From Xiphydria camelus (Eukaryota > Arthropoda > Insecta > Hymenoptera > Xiphydriidae), in assembly GCA_963678675.1 (NCBI GenBank), contig OY783200.1, positions 7,638,501 to 7,702,500 of the forward strand: a stretch of DNA of 64,000 nt, written 5' to 3'. The translations under genes were made by a program, and so were the position numbers. The notes beneath the pieces were generated by a model. It saw only the letters and a program-made list of their open reading frames with translations. It searched no databases and was not told the origin of the DNA. Positions 1-12,461 of this stretch are shown in pieces (the first letter of the stretch is position 1; each line of letters starts with the position of its first letter).

Positions 1-485
1 TGAAAATAAGTGTAGGTATACACACTTTCCGCTCCGTTTAGATACCATTTCCGAATACTGCCGTAACTGCTTCAATTTGTCTCATGGAACGAATATCATT
101 TCGTTACTCGTTACATTTGTATCGAGTAACTCATTTTATTTCGTTACTTATTACATTTGTATTGGGTCACGAATTTGTATCGAGAAGCGAATTTAATTTC
201 GTTATTCGATATAAATGTAACGAGAAACTAAATAAGCTCCATAGTTTTTCCGAGTAGCGGAACAAATTTCGTTATTCGATACAAACGAATCGAGTAACGA
301 TTTTATTCTGCTGCTCCATACAAATGTAACGAGTAGCTAAACATCTTCGTTCTTCGATACTATTGGATCAAGTATCTACTGTTACCTCGCTACTTGTATA
401 ACGAAGTAACAGGTAAATTGAGATATTTAATTACATTTGTAACTAGTAACAAGTATCGTTCTATACACGTTTTTGACATCTCTGG
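1..485. repeat. diverged short palindromic repeats
   Basis: A motif resembling TCGTTACTCGTTACATTTGT and its reverse complement alternate about every 40-60 bases through this stretch, for example near 100-135, 140-180, 205-235 and 285-330. The copies are diverged and no reading frame is present. It looks like a decayed tandem or satellite-like array, or the end of a transposon with repeated termini. The left boundary lies outside the window. Confidence 0.6.
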
Positions 486-2292
486 TCAGCTGCCGCACCG
501 GCGGTGGGGGTGAGTACAGTAGAGCCTCAAACGCGTAAAAAAACTAGAGAAATAAAGTGATATCACCAAAGTTCAATTTTTGTTTATGATTTATTTACAT
601 TATGTAATTATAAAAAATCGTAGTCAACCGGACATATTTCGGGGGAAATGTGTCAGCTGGGACAATAAACATGCAGCTCGCCGGCTAAAGAGGCTCCGAC
701 TTTATCGACATTTTCCCCCGCAATTCGGCTAGCTGATTTTTATTTATATTTAATACAAGTAATACTGGTTCGTGCGATCAAATTTCAACTTCAGTAGTAT
801 AAAGAGACATTATATTTTTTGCCACAAAAGATTCGATGGTTTATTTACATTATGTAATTATAAAGAATCGTAGCAGCTGTTGACGTATACTTGCGCAATA
901 CAGACGCCACGCAAACTAATACCACCATACTTTAAATTAAGTTATGTGATTGCTAATTCATTATATTTTATGAAAAATAACATCAACTAGGTGTATGGTG
1001 GGGATCAGTCCGTCAGCTGGGACAAAAAACATGCAGCGCACCGGCTAAAGAGGCTGCGCATTTATAATTTCAGCTGACGACTTTTCCCCCGCAATTCAGC
1101 CAGCCGACTTTTATTTATATCTAGTACGAATAATAATGGTTCGTGTAATCAAACTTCAGGTCTGGTAGTATAAAGAAACATGAAATTTATTGTCTAAAAA
1201 CAGTCTATCTTCCTTGCAATTTTAATGGCGATAATAATTATTATTGTACTTAATTACGTTATTTATTATTATCTAACTATTTAATAATATTTGTTAGAAA
1301 TAAATAAGTTATAGAAATCAATAGAAGATTTATTGTATAGAAGGCGATATTCATAAATGTAAGAGTAAATATCTAAAAGCCATGCGGTACAGCTGAAGTG
1401 CGGATCTCTGGTAGATCTTTTGTAGCAATAAATTTCATGTTTCTTTATACTACCGCAGCTGAAATTTGATTACACAAACTATTATTATTCGTACTAGATA
1501 TAAATAAAAGTCGGTTGGCTGAATTGCGGGGGAAAAGTCGTCAGCTGAAATTATAAATGCGCAGCCTCTTTAGCCGGTGCACTGCATGTTTTTTGTCCCA
1601 GCTACCGGACTGACCCCCACTATACACCTATCTGACGATGTTTTTCATAAAATATAATGAATTAGCAATCACATAACTTAATTTAAAGCATGGTGGTATT
1701 AGTTTACGTGGCGTCTGTATTGCGCAAGTATACGTCAACAGCTGACACATTTCCCCCCGAAATATGTTCAGCTGACTACGATTTTTTATAATTACATAAT
1801 ATAAATAAACCATCGAATCTTTTGTTGCAAAAAATATAATGTCTGTTTATACTACTAAGGGCCGGTTTTACCAACAGGTATAAACGCGGTATAGCACTAT
1901 ACTGAGAATAACCATAAGGCTTATTGCTGGTTATTCTCAGTATAGCGCTATACCGCGCTTATACCGTGTTGGTAAAACCGGCCCTAAAGTTGAAATTTGA
2001 CCGCACGAACCAGTATTACTTGTATTAAATATAAATAAAAGTCAGCTAGCCGAATTGCGGGGGAAAAGTCGATAAAGTCGGAGCCTCTTTAGCCGGCGTG
2101 CTGCATGTTTATTGTCCCAGCTGACACATTTCCCCCGAAATATGTCCAGCTGACTACGATTTTTTATAATTACATAATGTAAATAAACCATAAACAAAAA
2201 TTGAACTTTGGTGATATCACTTTATTTCTCTAGTTTTTTTTACGCGTTTGAGGCTCTACTGTACACACCCCCACCGCCGGTGCGGCAGCTGA
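486..2292. mobile_element. foldback element with about 0.7-kb inverted arms
   Basis: The left arm (about 486-1194) and right arm (about 1426-2292) are near-perfect reverse complements, apart from a 126-bp insertion in the right arm. The ends read TCAGCTGCCGCACCGG and its complement. The loop is about 230 bases. Each arm also carries an internal direct repeat: the block around 600-870 (ATTTACATTATGTAATTATA, the GTCAGCTGGGACA motif and a CCGGCTAAAGAGGCT motif) recurs around 1005-1190. There is no coding potential; short frames inside it are palindrome shadows. No target-site duplication could be fixed at the ends, so the superfamily is open. Confidence 0.8.
1859..1984. mobile_element. 126-bp Harbinger-like MITE, copy 1
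   Basis: This is an almost fully palindromic element starting GGGCCGGTTTTACC and ending with the complement. It is flanked by TAA at 1856-1858 and 1985-1987. Three-base TAA/TTA duplications and GGGCC ends are typical of PIF/Harbinger non-autonomous elements. It lies only in the right arm of the foldback element, so it inserted after that arm formed. A second copy of the same length is at 17502-17627. Confidence 0.85.
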
Positions 2293-2403
2293 CAAGCATT
2301 TCGCTCACACACAGTATGGAATCTATCATGTGAATGAAAACCAGCCTTGGTGAAATAACCACGGTAAAAATGTCGCTGCCTCCCGGACTAACACCCGCCA
2401 CCA

Positions 2404-4206
2404 GTGGATGCTCAGGGTGTAACGAAATCTCGAAAACGCCAACGAAAAGTGTCCAAAAGAGAAACTGCAAAGCGACTACGCAACAGTGGTAAAGCTTACG
2501 TAAATGTGAAGGGTGCCATGATAGAAAAAAAATCTTTTCGAAATACTGACTGTGGCTGTGCAAAAAAGTGTATCGAATCGGTCACAGAAGATGAAAGGAA
2601 ATTGCTGTTTGAAAATTTTTATGAAATGGCCGATTTTTCGAGGCAAAATGCGTATCTGTGTGGTTTGATTCACCAAACAGAAGTTAAGCAAAGGCGTCAT
2701 GTTAATGGCAGTAGGGGCAATAAACAACATTCAAACCGATATTATTTACAAAAGGCGAATATCACAGTCCGAGTTTGAAAGAAGTTTTGTCTACAGACAT
2801 TTCTGATTTCTGATGGAAGGGTTACAAGAGCCATCAATAAACTTAAGATAAGCCACTCTCCAGGCGAGGACCTTCGGGGAAAACATAAAGCCGCTCAGAA
2901 AATTTCTGAAGAGCAACGACAACTTTGCAGAGAATATATCAACCTATTTCCAGCATACCAAAGCCACTATTCTCGACATGATAACCCGGATAGGAAATAT
3001 CTCAACCCTGATTTGAACTTGAGAAAGATGTTTAGCCTTTATGTGGAATGGTGCAGATCAAACAACTACGAACCTGTCAAAGAATACTTTTATAGGTATA
3101 TATTTAATACAAAATGTAATTTACATTTTCATGTGCCAACACAAGATACATGTAAAAGTTGTGATTAATACAAACAGTTAAAAGATATGGAGGAGAATGA
3201 AAAAAAGAAACTTGAACTTGAAATGGAACATGATTTACACTTGAGAAAGGCAGAAAAGGCTAGAGGGAGCTTGAAAAAAGACAGAGAAGATGCTAAAGAA
3301 AATTCTGAAATATACACCATTACCATCGATCTATAAAAAGCCTTACCATTTCCAAAATTATCGGTCTCGGAGGCATACTATAAGCGCAACATGTATTGCT
3401 ATAATTTCGGGGTACATGATGTTGCTAATAATATTGGGTATATGTACGTTTGGAACGAGACTATAGCATCACGAGGTTCCCAGGAAGTAGCTGCTTGCGT
3501 AAAGAAACACCTCAGCGTTGTGAATAAAAAGCACGTTGTAATTTACAACGACTCGTGCACTGGTCAAAACCGAAACATTAAGCGTGCATTAACTTTAATG
3601 AAAATAACACAGCAGTCATCTTCTGTTGATAGAATAGACCACAAATTTATGGTATCTGGACATTCCTACCTACCTAATGACAGCGATTTCGGGTTAGTGG
3701 AGAAGGAGAGCAGAGGGAAGACTATTTTTGTTCCAGATGACTGGTATAGCATTATAAAAAATGCACGGCGAAGTAAGAAGTTTATATTAATCGAAATGTC
3801 ACAACAGGATTTTCTTAATACCGAGTCACTAGAAAAAGCTATAACCAAACGAAAAAAGAATGAAAGTGGTGCAGCGGTAAACTGGTTATCAATACAGTGG
3901 CTGAGGTTTGAAAAAGAAAAACCATTTACCATCTTCTATAAAGAAACCTTAAATGAGGATATTCAATTTCATGAAATCAACATTAGGCCTACTAAAGACG
4001 GACGACCCAGACTCCTGAAGAATGTTGAGCAGGCGCCGATGTATTCTGGTCCGCGGAATATGAACCACTTAAAGAAAAGAGATATGCTGTCTCTCCTAAA
4101 ATACATTCCCCCCAACCACCACAATTTTTTTGAAAACATAAGAACGTCTATAAACGTTGTGGACTTGGATCCACTGCCTGACGACGAGGAGGATGTTGAT
4201 CAGTAG
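2404..4206 (+). pseudogene. DUF7869-type transposase pseudogene
   Basis: One reading frame of about 600 codons runs through this interval with three in-frame stops, TGA near 2776, TAA near 3166 and TAA near 3334, and no frameshift that I can see. The N-terminal part has a basic segment and a Cys cluster (CGCAKKC), then a motif like RGKHKAA, a second Cys motif (CKSCD), and a C-terminal RNase-H-like part with NDSCTGQNRNIK, VSGHSYLPNDSDFG and a Trp-rich tail. These match the insect transposon-derived DUF7869 proteins. There is no ATG at the left end: the frame opens at a GTG after an upstream stop, so a 5' exon is probably missing. The related gene at 23311-25491 shares the GQN...GHSYxPxD core. 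Assignment to that family is firm; the transposon superfamily is not known to me. Confidence 0.75.
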
Positions 4207-4265
4207 ACTTAATAATAAAGCGTTTGTGTTTTTCCATTTTGTTAGTACAATTTTTGTATCCTTAA

Positions 4266-4614
4266 GGCCCGCCGCATATTGAGCCCAGCCCACGCACGGC
4301 ACACGTACAGCGCACACCCAACCCATCTCGTCCACGTCCACGTTTTTATTCCCTTACCGCATATTGAACCTAGTACTGGCCCACACTAGCAGCTCGCAGC
4401 ATGGCATCCCTCTTAAAACAAGCTCACGCTGCCCACGATCCAGGAAATCTGTGCGGTGAATACAAACCTCTCCACGCGTGGCTGGCGACAGCCTGGGCTA
4501 GCTCTGAGCTGGGTCCAATATGCGCCACTCCATTTGAAATCATGTCTTACAAAGTAACCCACGCGTGTGCTGTACGTGTGCCGTGCGTGGGCTGGGCTCA
4601 ATATGCGGCGGGCC
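4266..4614. mobile_element. 349-bp Harbinger-like MITE
   Basis: Inverted termini of about 45 bases start GGCCCGCCGCATATTGAGCC. The element is flanked by TAA at 4263-4265 and 4615-4617. The interior has no convincing gene. The 3-bp TAA duplication supports PIF/Harbinger mobilisation. Its termini differ from those of the 126-bp family in this window. Confidence 0.8.
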
Positions 4615-4840
4615 TAATTGTTTTCACCCACTAGACGTATTACATAGAATTTGATGCATTTTTAATCATCCATACCATTTTGAAACACGATACAAACATA
4701 ACTTAGTTTTTTATTAGCACTAACTCGAACGGTTCATTTCCGCAGAATTAGGTTTTGCTGACTTGCACCACTATGTTTCTCAGCCCCTCATATATTACAG
4801 TATAGCTCTCCGTGCGTTCTTATCTTAAAACAAAAGTTAC

Positions 4841-5268
4841 AGGAAAGATCGGAGGAAAATTCTGAGCAGTCTGGTAATGACAGAAAACGAAAGAAAACAT
4901 CACACGCAAAAGAGTCTGAGGACGATTCACCAGGGGAACAGTTAATAGAACATCCAATTGGAGATGAACAAGAGGCAAGAAATCACCCCAATGAAGGAAA
5001 CGGAAGAGACGATGCACAAGAAAAGTTTCTGGATGGCCGACGTATCATGGAACTCCGACTCTTAGGTGAAGAAATATGGTGTCATATGTGCAAAGAAGCA
5101 TTATCTTTTCAATTTATTCATGAGGAGATACGTCGAGGATTAGCCTCCATATTCAAGATTCGCTGTCATCGATGTTTATTGCTGAATGAAGTGAGAACAA
5201 GTAAAAGTCACTGTGCTGGTTCTGATCGACGTAGTGAACGTTTTGACGTCAACCCAGCTAACAAGAGT
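4841..5268 (+). pseudogene. Mutator-like transposase, N-terminal exon (split by CACTA)
   Basis: The frame is open from a stop at about 4759 to 5268, with a plausible exon start after TTACAG at 4840. It begins with a charged, low-complexity segment (SEEN, RKRKK, SEDDSPGE) and then reaches GRRIMELRLL, a CHMC pair and a CHRC pair, followed by a segment ending FDVNPANKS. In animal Mutator-domain proteins the GRRIV-like motif and Cys pairs precede the segment that continues here as GALHAGLGWTHLDK in the exon at 13023. The 7.6-kb CACTA element sits between the two. The reading stops where the insertion begins, so this is a disrupted gene. Confidence 0.65.
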
Positions 5269-5269
5269 T

Positions 5270-5580
5270 AAGCAGTGCTACCAGTAGCACACGGTAGCGT
5301 GCTACCACTGCATCACTACATTGAAATGTTACATCGTCTCGACAAATGAATTCAAATGTGATGGTCGGGAGCGAAACGGCAGCGTTGCTTCGGTAGCACT
5401 ACCTTAGGTAGTGCTGCAAGTAATACGAGGTAGCGCACTACCCTTGATAATTTAAATGAAATATATAGAATTGAGTAATATGGTAGCGAGAGGGTAGCAT
5501 TGCTCTGGTAGTACTACCTTCTGCTACTCCAGGTAGTACTCCCAGTAGTGGAAGATAACGTCACTACTTTCGAACCTCAT
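5270..5580. repeat. left subterminal repeats of the CACTA element
   Basis: Short units such as GTGCTACCAGTAG, GGTAGCACTACC, GGTAGTGCTGC and GGTAGCGCACTACCC recur in direct and inverted orientation about every 20-60 bases. Such motifs are the usual transposase-binding sites of CACTA elements. The matching right-end cluster is at about 12462-12874. Confidence 0.7.
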
Positions 5581-6560
5581 TTTATATGCAAGTAATAGTA
5601 AAATTAGGAGCAGAGTAGTGAAAAAAAAATTTTACATAAAAAGAATTTTCCTTCTCTGTTATTTTTATTAATAAAATCTGTTACATCTACATTTTCTGAA
5701 ATTCCAATGATTCAAATATTTCACCACGCGCAAGAATACACATTCCTAAAAGCAGTGCCTACCAGGCGGATGGTGGGGATATCGGAACGAGCGATTCGGA
5801 ACCTCCTTCGTTAGTCGCAGTTTTAGTCGCACTATTAGTCTGTTGCCGATTTATAATTATACTGTCTATTGTGCTTCCTTTTTGAGGAATAAGTTGTAGA
5901 ATAAGAAATATAAGTGCAGCATTATTGAAAAATCAGGTAAATGCTTGTTACTCTCAATATTTAAAAACCTTTAAATTTTATATTGACGTTCCATGTGATT
6001 CGATATAACCTCAAATTTTAAAGTGTGTATAGTAAAAGACAATTCATCAATAATATATTAGCCAAGGGGTGAAATGAGCTTCTGCCTTCATTTCGCACTG
6101 CTGACGTGTAGGGCGACACATAATTTATTTCTGTAAGATTCACGTTTATAAGGCAAAATAGCAATCCCTGTTTTTAATAATCGTCTACGTGCCTCGTGCT
6201 AATCGAAATGTTATATTACAGCCTCATCTCTAGACTTGTCCGCATTTCCATTGAAAAAAAATGTATAGCATTGGAAATCGGAATGTTTCTAAGGCCACTT
6301 ATTACAGGTGGTTACGAAAATCAACTTCTTGCCAATTAATCGAATCAAATGTGAGTGCTATTTCAGCTTTATAAGAATTAAAAAACTATATAAAAATTGA
6401 AAATTGTGGAGGCTCTACCAGTGCGCACTCATAGAAACAGAATTTGAAAAAAATCAGATTTGATTTAAATAGATGCAAACTAAATTTAATGTTTACTTAA
6501 CCCTATAAGAAATAAATTGTCTTTTTTGAGAATTTTATTTCATTTTTTAAATGAAAGTAT
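5581..6560. other. 5' non-coding part of the CACTA element
   Basis: This is AT-rich sequence with no convincing reading frame. It should hold the promoter and any 5' untranslated exons of the transposase gene, but no specific signal could be identified. It ends at a possible acceptor before the first coding segment near 6573. Confidence 0.4.
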
Positions 6561-6572
6561 GTAACAGCCATC

Positions 6573-8667
6573 AACGTCATCACAGAACAAATCTACTCCC
6601 AATGAAACAAATCCTGTGGATGACTATTTCCCTAACGCTATTGATGATAAAAATTGTTCAGAAAAAATGCACTATATTGAAGAGGAAGTATTTATGAGTG
6701 AGTAGTCAGATGATATGTTTACGGAATTAGCCTGTGACAGAAAGTACTTATATTACGAAGCAGTAGAGTTTTTTTGCTTTATCAACATTGCTTTTTTTCC
6801 AGTTAATTTAGCAGAACATGAATCAGGGTCTGATGATTGCGATAATTATTTTCGCATACAACAGTCTTATGTAGGGAATAATGATTTGTTTAGAATTTTA
6901 ACCGAATGCCAGCTATCTCAAACAGCAAAAAATAAAGTCTTGCAAGTACTGAGAAATTATACCAATCCACTTGATATCCGAGAATTACCAAAAGATTTTC
7001 GTACAGTCGTAGGAGGGTATCCGAAACCAATTATTAAAAATATAGATCTTATTGATGATGATAATGAAAACGTCGAGCAGGATTATGAAGCCAGTCAGTT
7101 TATTTATCTCGGAATCGAGAATTCGATGTCAAACAATTCCGCAGAATTTGATCACTAAGCTTGTTTTACAAATGTCAATCAGCATTGACGGCGTGCCTCT
7201 TTTCCGATCTACAAAAAAATCTTTTTGGCCTATTCTTGGTAAATTCGAAGGCTTTAATGTATTTGTCATAGCATTGTATTATGGGCAAAGAAAGCCAAAG
7301 AGTTGTAATAATTTTTTGAAAGATTTTGTAGAAGAATATAACAAAATTCACTCTACTGGTATAGTAATAAATGGCCAAAAATATTTTATTAACCTCACTG
7401 GAACTCATTTTGATAGCCCTGCTAGATGCTATGTTTTGAATACGCCGTACTATAATTCTAAAGCAGGTTGCTATAAATGTGAAGCTGAAGGAATTTTTCA
7501 GAAAGGACGAATGTTATTCCGGGAAATGAATGCTCCCTTAAGATCAGTTGAGTCTTTTCGAAACTCAGAATATCAACGCGAAGAAGAGCAATGCGAACTT
7601 CTAAAAATAACTGACTACGATCCGGTAGTACAAAGTCCTTTAGATTCTATGCATACGATTGACTTAGGGGTGTTTCGAAAATTATTTCATATTTGGTGGG
7701 ATGGTGATCTTAAATGCCGTTTACGTCCTAGCGTTAAAATCTTATTATCTACTTTGTTACAAAAACTGGCAGCGTACTGTCCATCCGAATTTCAAAGAAA
7801 ACCAAGGTCTCTCGAGGAACTTGCATTTTTCAAAGCAAAAGAATATCGGTCTATTTTATTTTATACTGGACCAGTTATACTTAAGGAAATTTTACCAAAG
7901 TCATTGTATAATCATTTTTTATCACTGCACGTAGCTTACAGAATTTTGAATGATGAAGAATCGGTTAAAAATTCTGAAATGTTGGACTATGCTGATCTGC
8001 TTTTACGGAATTTTGTGTCAGATTTTGCAATTTTATATGGTGAAGAATTGATGTCATTTAATGTTCATTCCCTTGTTCACACGGTCGATGATGCTCGAAG
8101 ATACGGTACACTAATATCATATTCATGTTACACATTTGAAAGTTTTCTTGGTAAAATAGCGTCTTTGGTTCGTTCTGCAAGATTTCCGGCTGTCCAAGTA
8201 GCAAATAGACTTTACGAAATAAATTTACTTGGGAAAGCACATGAAAAAACATCCTCTCAGTTAGATGGATTAATAAATACAGATATTCCGATTCCCGAAA
8301 ATTTACCACCTAAATGCCACTTTTTTTGGTCTTATCGTTCTAAAAAATATATTTTTAGAGGAAATAAAATGGCTGATAAATACTGCCAGGTACACAATGA
8401 AATTATTCTAATGATACATTACTTCGCATTAGACGAAACATCGAATAATTTGTACGTATGTGGGTATGTGGGTGGTTTCAAGCTTATGCTTGAAAAAAAT
8501 CAACCTTTATATACAATACCGTGCACATCGCGATTTGTAGGCATTGAGATAGCTACGCTGGTTGACTCTAATACATTATATTATACCAATGTAAGAAATA
8601 TTACTGGCAAATATTTTTCAATGCCTTATGATGGAAACCGCCTTGTGCTTTCGAAATTGCTTCACTG
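6573..8667 (+). pseudogene. CACTA tnp2-like DDE transposase, one frameshift
   Basis: Coding similarity starts near 6573 (TNPVDDYFP) and a long frame ends at a good splice donor, CTTCACT|GTAAGT at 8667. Recognisable parts are SISIDGVPLFRSTKKSFWPI with the first Asp, FDSPARC with the second, a Cys motif (GCYKCEAEG), DSMHTIDLGVFRKLFHIWW with the MH..DLG signature, and a DUF4218-like end (VHSLVHTVDDARRYG, FESFLGKIASLVR). The upstream frame (about 6715-7158) must shift to the downstream one near 7117-7135, where FIYLGIENS changes frame. There is also an in-frame stop near 6706 (EVFMSE then TAG). The protein would bind the element ends and cut in the nucleus. The catalytic part, roughly 500 residues, is otherwise uninterrupted, so the element decayed only recently or the frameshift is a sequence error. 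Confidence 0.75.
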
Positions 8668-9043
8668 TAAGTTTTTATAAGATTCTTCTGGCTTTTTAAT
8701 GTATTATTGTGGTTTCTTATGCGTGGAATGCTGCTAAAATTTCTGTATACCTGAAATTTTGAACGTTCAGATGAACGAAAATGTGTTTTTACTTCTTAAA
8801 TGTTTTAAAATATTATTTGAACTTCAGTTAAAAATGTTCAATATTATTTTTCTAACAATTATTTTGATCTAAATAATTATATGAATTATAATTTATTTCA
8901 GTTTAGAAAACTATACTTCAAATAAAAATTTCGTGCATTTCAGCTTTCAGAATTAAAGTGCTATTTGGGAATATGATTTCAGTACCTTCTATACTAACTT
9001 TACATATGCTTTATATATTTTACATATTTTTATTCATTTTTAG

Positions 9044-12000
9044 AATGACGACAAGCCGAGTGGATGTCAGTAAGCTACGAAAATATGTACTTGTTGAAGA
9101 AATGGAGGATCAGGAAGGAAACATAAATCTACCAATAATTAATAAGAAATGGATTGACACAGCTGGTGCATTTTTTTGGTGGCCTCAGAACATTTCCGGG
9201 AAAAAACTACAAGATTACCTAGTCGATGATAATGACGTTGAGTGGGATTGGAAAAGAATATCATACACAAGCATTCTATTTACAAGTGGTACTACAGTTT
9301 TTACGCACTCAAAACAGTTTTACACATTTTTATTAAAGTTAATCGCGAAATAGTCGCAAACTGTTTTAATTTATATATTCTTCTAATTCGCAGATAAACT
9401 CGGAGTGGTGAATCGATTTCTCTCGGATAGAATAGAAAGCGAACAAGAGGAAGACAATATGAGGAAAAAAAAGTAAAGAAAATAACGTCAACTTTGTTAA
9501 CAAAATTTCATTCTTATTCTTCTTGATTTCAGATCTAATCACAAACACTTTAAAGAAAATCATGCAGCTACTCTAACGTAATTTATCTATCACCTGCACA
9601 AATCGGTTTAAGTGCTACAAATTTCTTCGGCATCTTGCATATTTAATTACAGGGTATTAAAAACATCAAGTTCAATTCCTCCTTTAAATTCTAAATCTTT
9701 AAAGAAAATGATTCCTGCTCGAAATAATAGGCATTGCTCAAAAACAAAAGAAACAAACGGATCAGCCATCCATATCGAGCGCTCAAGGTCTCAACTATTG
9801 TAAGTTTTTAATAAGATATTGTCAGTTTAACCAGTTTCTATGTTTTATAAATTTTCAAATTCTATTGTTTGAGGAGAAGCGCACAAATATTGCAAGGAAT
9901 GAGTGATTCAATACATCCCAACCTTGATATGCTAGACCCTGCATCAGAGCTGTCATCACGAAACTCCTCATTGCAAGTATCAGCGTACTTTTACACTTCT
10001 GCTTGCAGAAGGAAAACTCTATAAGATTATAGAGACAAAGTGATGCAGAAAATGCTTCTCTATTGTAGAGGTTTTCTGTCTGCAGGCAAAGATACTAAAG
10101 CTACTTTAGTTTATTGCTTCGAACTCTTTTGAGATGTCTACAACAATTCGCGTAACTAAGTATACTATTTTACTTCCAGAGATAACGCACATGTAGGTAA
10201 TAACGTACTTACAGTTGATTCGGACGTACTGTCATTATCTACCGCACATCAAAAAGAGAAGGAAAGAACTCATTCAACTGAACAAGAGAAGGAATCTATT
10301 TCTTCACCTGAACACGAGAGGGAAAGAACTCCTTTACCAGAAAATGGAAAAGAAAGTACTTCTTCACCGACAGTCAAGAAAAGGTACTCACTTTTCCTTT
10401 AATTCGTCTTTTGTAAACAGGCTCATCAGAATCATCAGAATGTAAATCATTAATTTAATCATAAAATAATAATTATAATAATTATTATCACTCAGTCGCA
10501 ACTGAGTTCTGTATTCCATTTAGGAACGAACAAACAAACAGAAGACATTTTAATGTTAAGGGTAGCCTTTTACGGTCCATGACTGGTTATAATAAGGGCC
10601 GTCCTCCATTCCCTTTAATGAGGCAAACTGTTAGGGACCCTTCAAGTGCCTGATCTTTAATATTGATTTTTGGGAAAAATTTCTACACGGGATGGAAACG
10701 AATGTTAATAACTTAGTGATGATGATGATTTAAAAGTCAGCATTTCTTTTAAAAATCATCGTTTCTTGCTTACTCACATTAGTTTACATTACATCTTTTA
10801 CTGACCAAAAAATACAGACAATCCAGATATTACTGGGTCCGATTTTATAAAACAATTTGTCGTTAAGATCAATACATTTATCCATTTCTTTATAGGCCTC
10901 CGTTACATGCACAAGCAGAAAGCATTTTTTCATTTTTACAGACAAGCCTGAGGTAAGAATATTTTAAACAGAATATTTTAGCTCTAAAATGTCGCTTGAT
11001 TCCATTGTTCTTCAATTTTTAGAAATGAAAAACCAATAGACAATAAACATATCGCGGCTGGACTCATCGCTCTGCATCAAGAGAACAGTATACGTGATGT
11101 TTTATATTCTTTTCTCTACATTTCTTGCAGTGAGAAATTTATTGTAACTGCAGCAAGATGTAAGCTTAAGAAATTTCACTCAATCCACTCACCCTTAGCA
11201 GTAGAATATTACCCACAATTAGAGATAAATTCCAATCAATTGGAATTGACTTTTAATCCGATAGATTATACTTACATCTGGCTAAAGTTAGATTGGACTC
11301 TTACTGTTAAAGAAGAGAGTCATATTTATTTTGAATTATTCGTCATAATCTTTAGTTCTGCACAGATTTTGACTGAATCGTTACTTTTTTCTTTTCTAGA
11401 ACGGATCTTAGAATCCATAACAAATTTAAATCGCGTAGTGACTTCTGAGGCCTCTAAACAATTTTAATTTTGATCTTTCGGCACATAATTGTCCCTTTAA
11501 GACAGTGGATGATTTTTCTTCTTTCGAGCAATATTTATCGTCTGATGAGAACAAAGCTGATTTTGTAAGTTATGAGTAAATTGTAAGTAAATTGTTAATA
11601 CGTAAAATTATATCTTTTAAAGTTTTTTTCGTAATTTAATGTAGGAGATGTTTTTGGATGATGTTGCACTAAGTGGCAAAAAATTGAAAGACCTTATGGT
11701 ATTACTCTTCGATGAGCGCATTACTTGTTTCTTTGGTTGGGGAGGTCAAAGTGGTGGAAAAGGAAATCTTTCCAAAACTGCTACAATTGGCTGCATTGAA
11801 CGTATGTTACCTTATTTTTGTAAAATACATTTTAAAGAAATGAGATAAATTTCATGAAGAACTATTGATTATAGGTAGCTTCCAAAAGACATGGCCTGAT
11901 ACAGAAAAAAAAACACCTCATCAGCGTTTAGGAGCATGGTTTAAAAATATTAACCAAGTTCGGAAGCGCTATCATGGCATTCATTCACCTACCAAAACTA

Positions 12001-12191
12001 CACTTTCGACAGACGAAGTTTCAGTAGAAATAACTTCTGCTGCATCAGTTACCACATCTCCTGCACTCGCTGTTGCAACCAGTCATCCTGCATTAGTTAC
12101 AGCAACGATCCCTGTACTGACTGCTGAAGCAGTTGTTTCAGTAATGACAAAACCAGTTACTCAAGCTGTTGTTCCATTTGAAAATTATTAA
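9044..12191 (+). CDS. CACTA accessory gene, multi-exon, DUF4806-like
   Basis: The first clear exon follows TTTTTAG at 9043, with an ATG at 9045 and the sequence VSKLRKYVLVEEMEDQEG, then a WIDTAGAFFWWPQ motif. This N-terminal arrangement (a short beta-rich segment, W, then WWPP-like) is typical of insect DUF4806 proteins. Later likely exons are a Ser/Lys-rich low-complexity linker around 9655-9800, a KEKERTHSTEQEKE-rich stretch around 10180-10400, TVDDFSSFEQYLSSDENKADF (about 11463-11563, followed by GTAAGT), the core LKDLMVLLFDERITCFFGWGGQ (11648-11800), and a Ser/Thr/Val-rich tail to 12191. Exon joins in the middle are inferred, not proven. It is probably a DNA-binding accessory factor of the transposon. 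I cannot say whether it is intact. Confidence 0.55.
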
Positions 12192-12346
12192 ATTTATTAT
12201 ATTAATTTAATTGCTCTAAAATTTCAATTTCTAATATTTGAGAGTTTATAAATTAGTGATGAATTAAAAATACGTTCAAATTACAATTGTAGTATCAATA
12301 GTATTCTACTCCCAGTCGTGCTTCCTTAAATACTCCTAGTATACAG

Positions 12347-12449
12347 TTAGGCGATACTTCTTACTATCATTTCCTAGCCTATAGCGACATCTGTTACTAG
12401 TAAAGGACGACACTAGTGGTTAGAAAAGGATGGTAAGAAGTATCGCCAA
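12347..12449. repeat. 103-bp inverted-repeat element
   Basis: Arms of about 33 bases pair: TTAGGCGATACTTCTTAC at the left and GTAAGAAGTATCGCCAA at the right. There is no coding sequence. It lies between the accessory gene and the 69-bp repeats of the CACTA element and is probably a small MITE. The target duplication is not clear. Confidence 0.6.
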
Positions 12450-12461
12450 TTCCTATTCTAA

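Noticed and set aside
1628..2563. Short frames in and near the foldback arms
   Set aside because: They follow inverted-repeat sequence and have no protein-like features.
4401..4634. 77-codon frame with CAVRVPCVGWAQ
   Set aside because: It is read through the inverted end of the 349-bp MITE and its mirror exists on the other strand.
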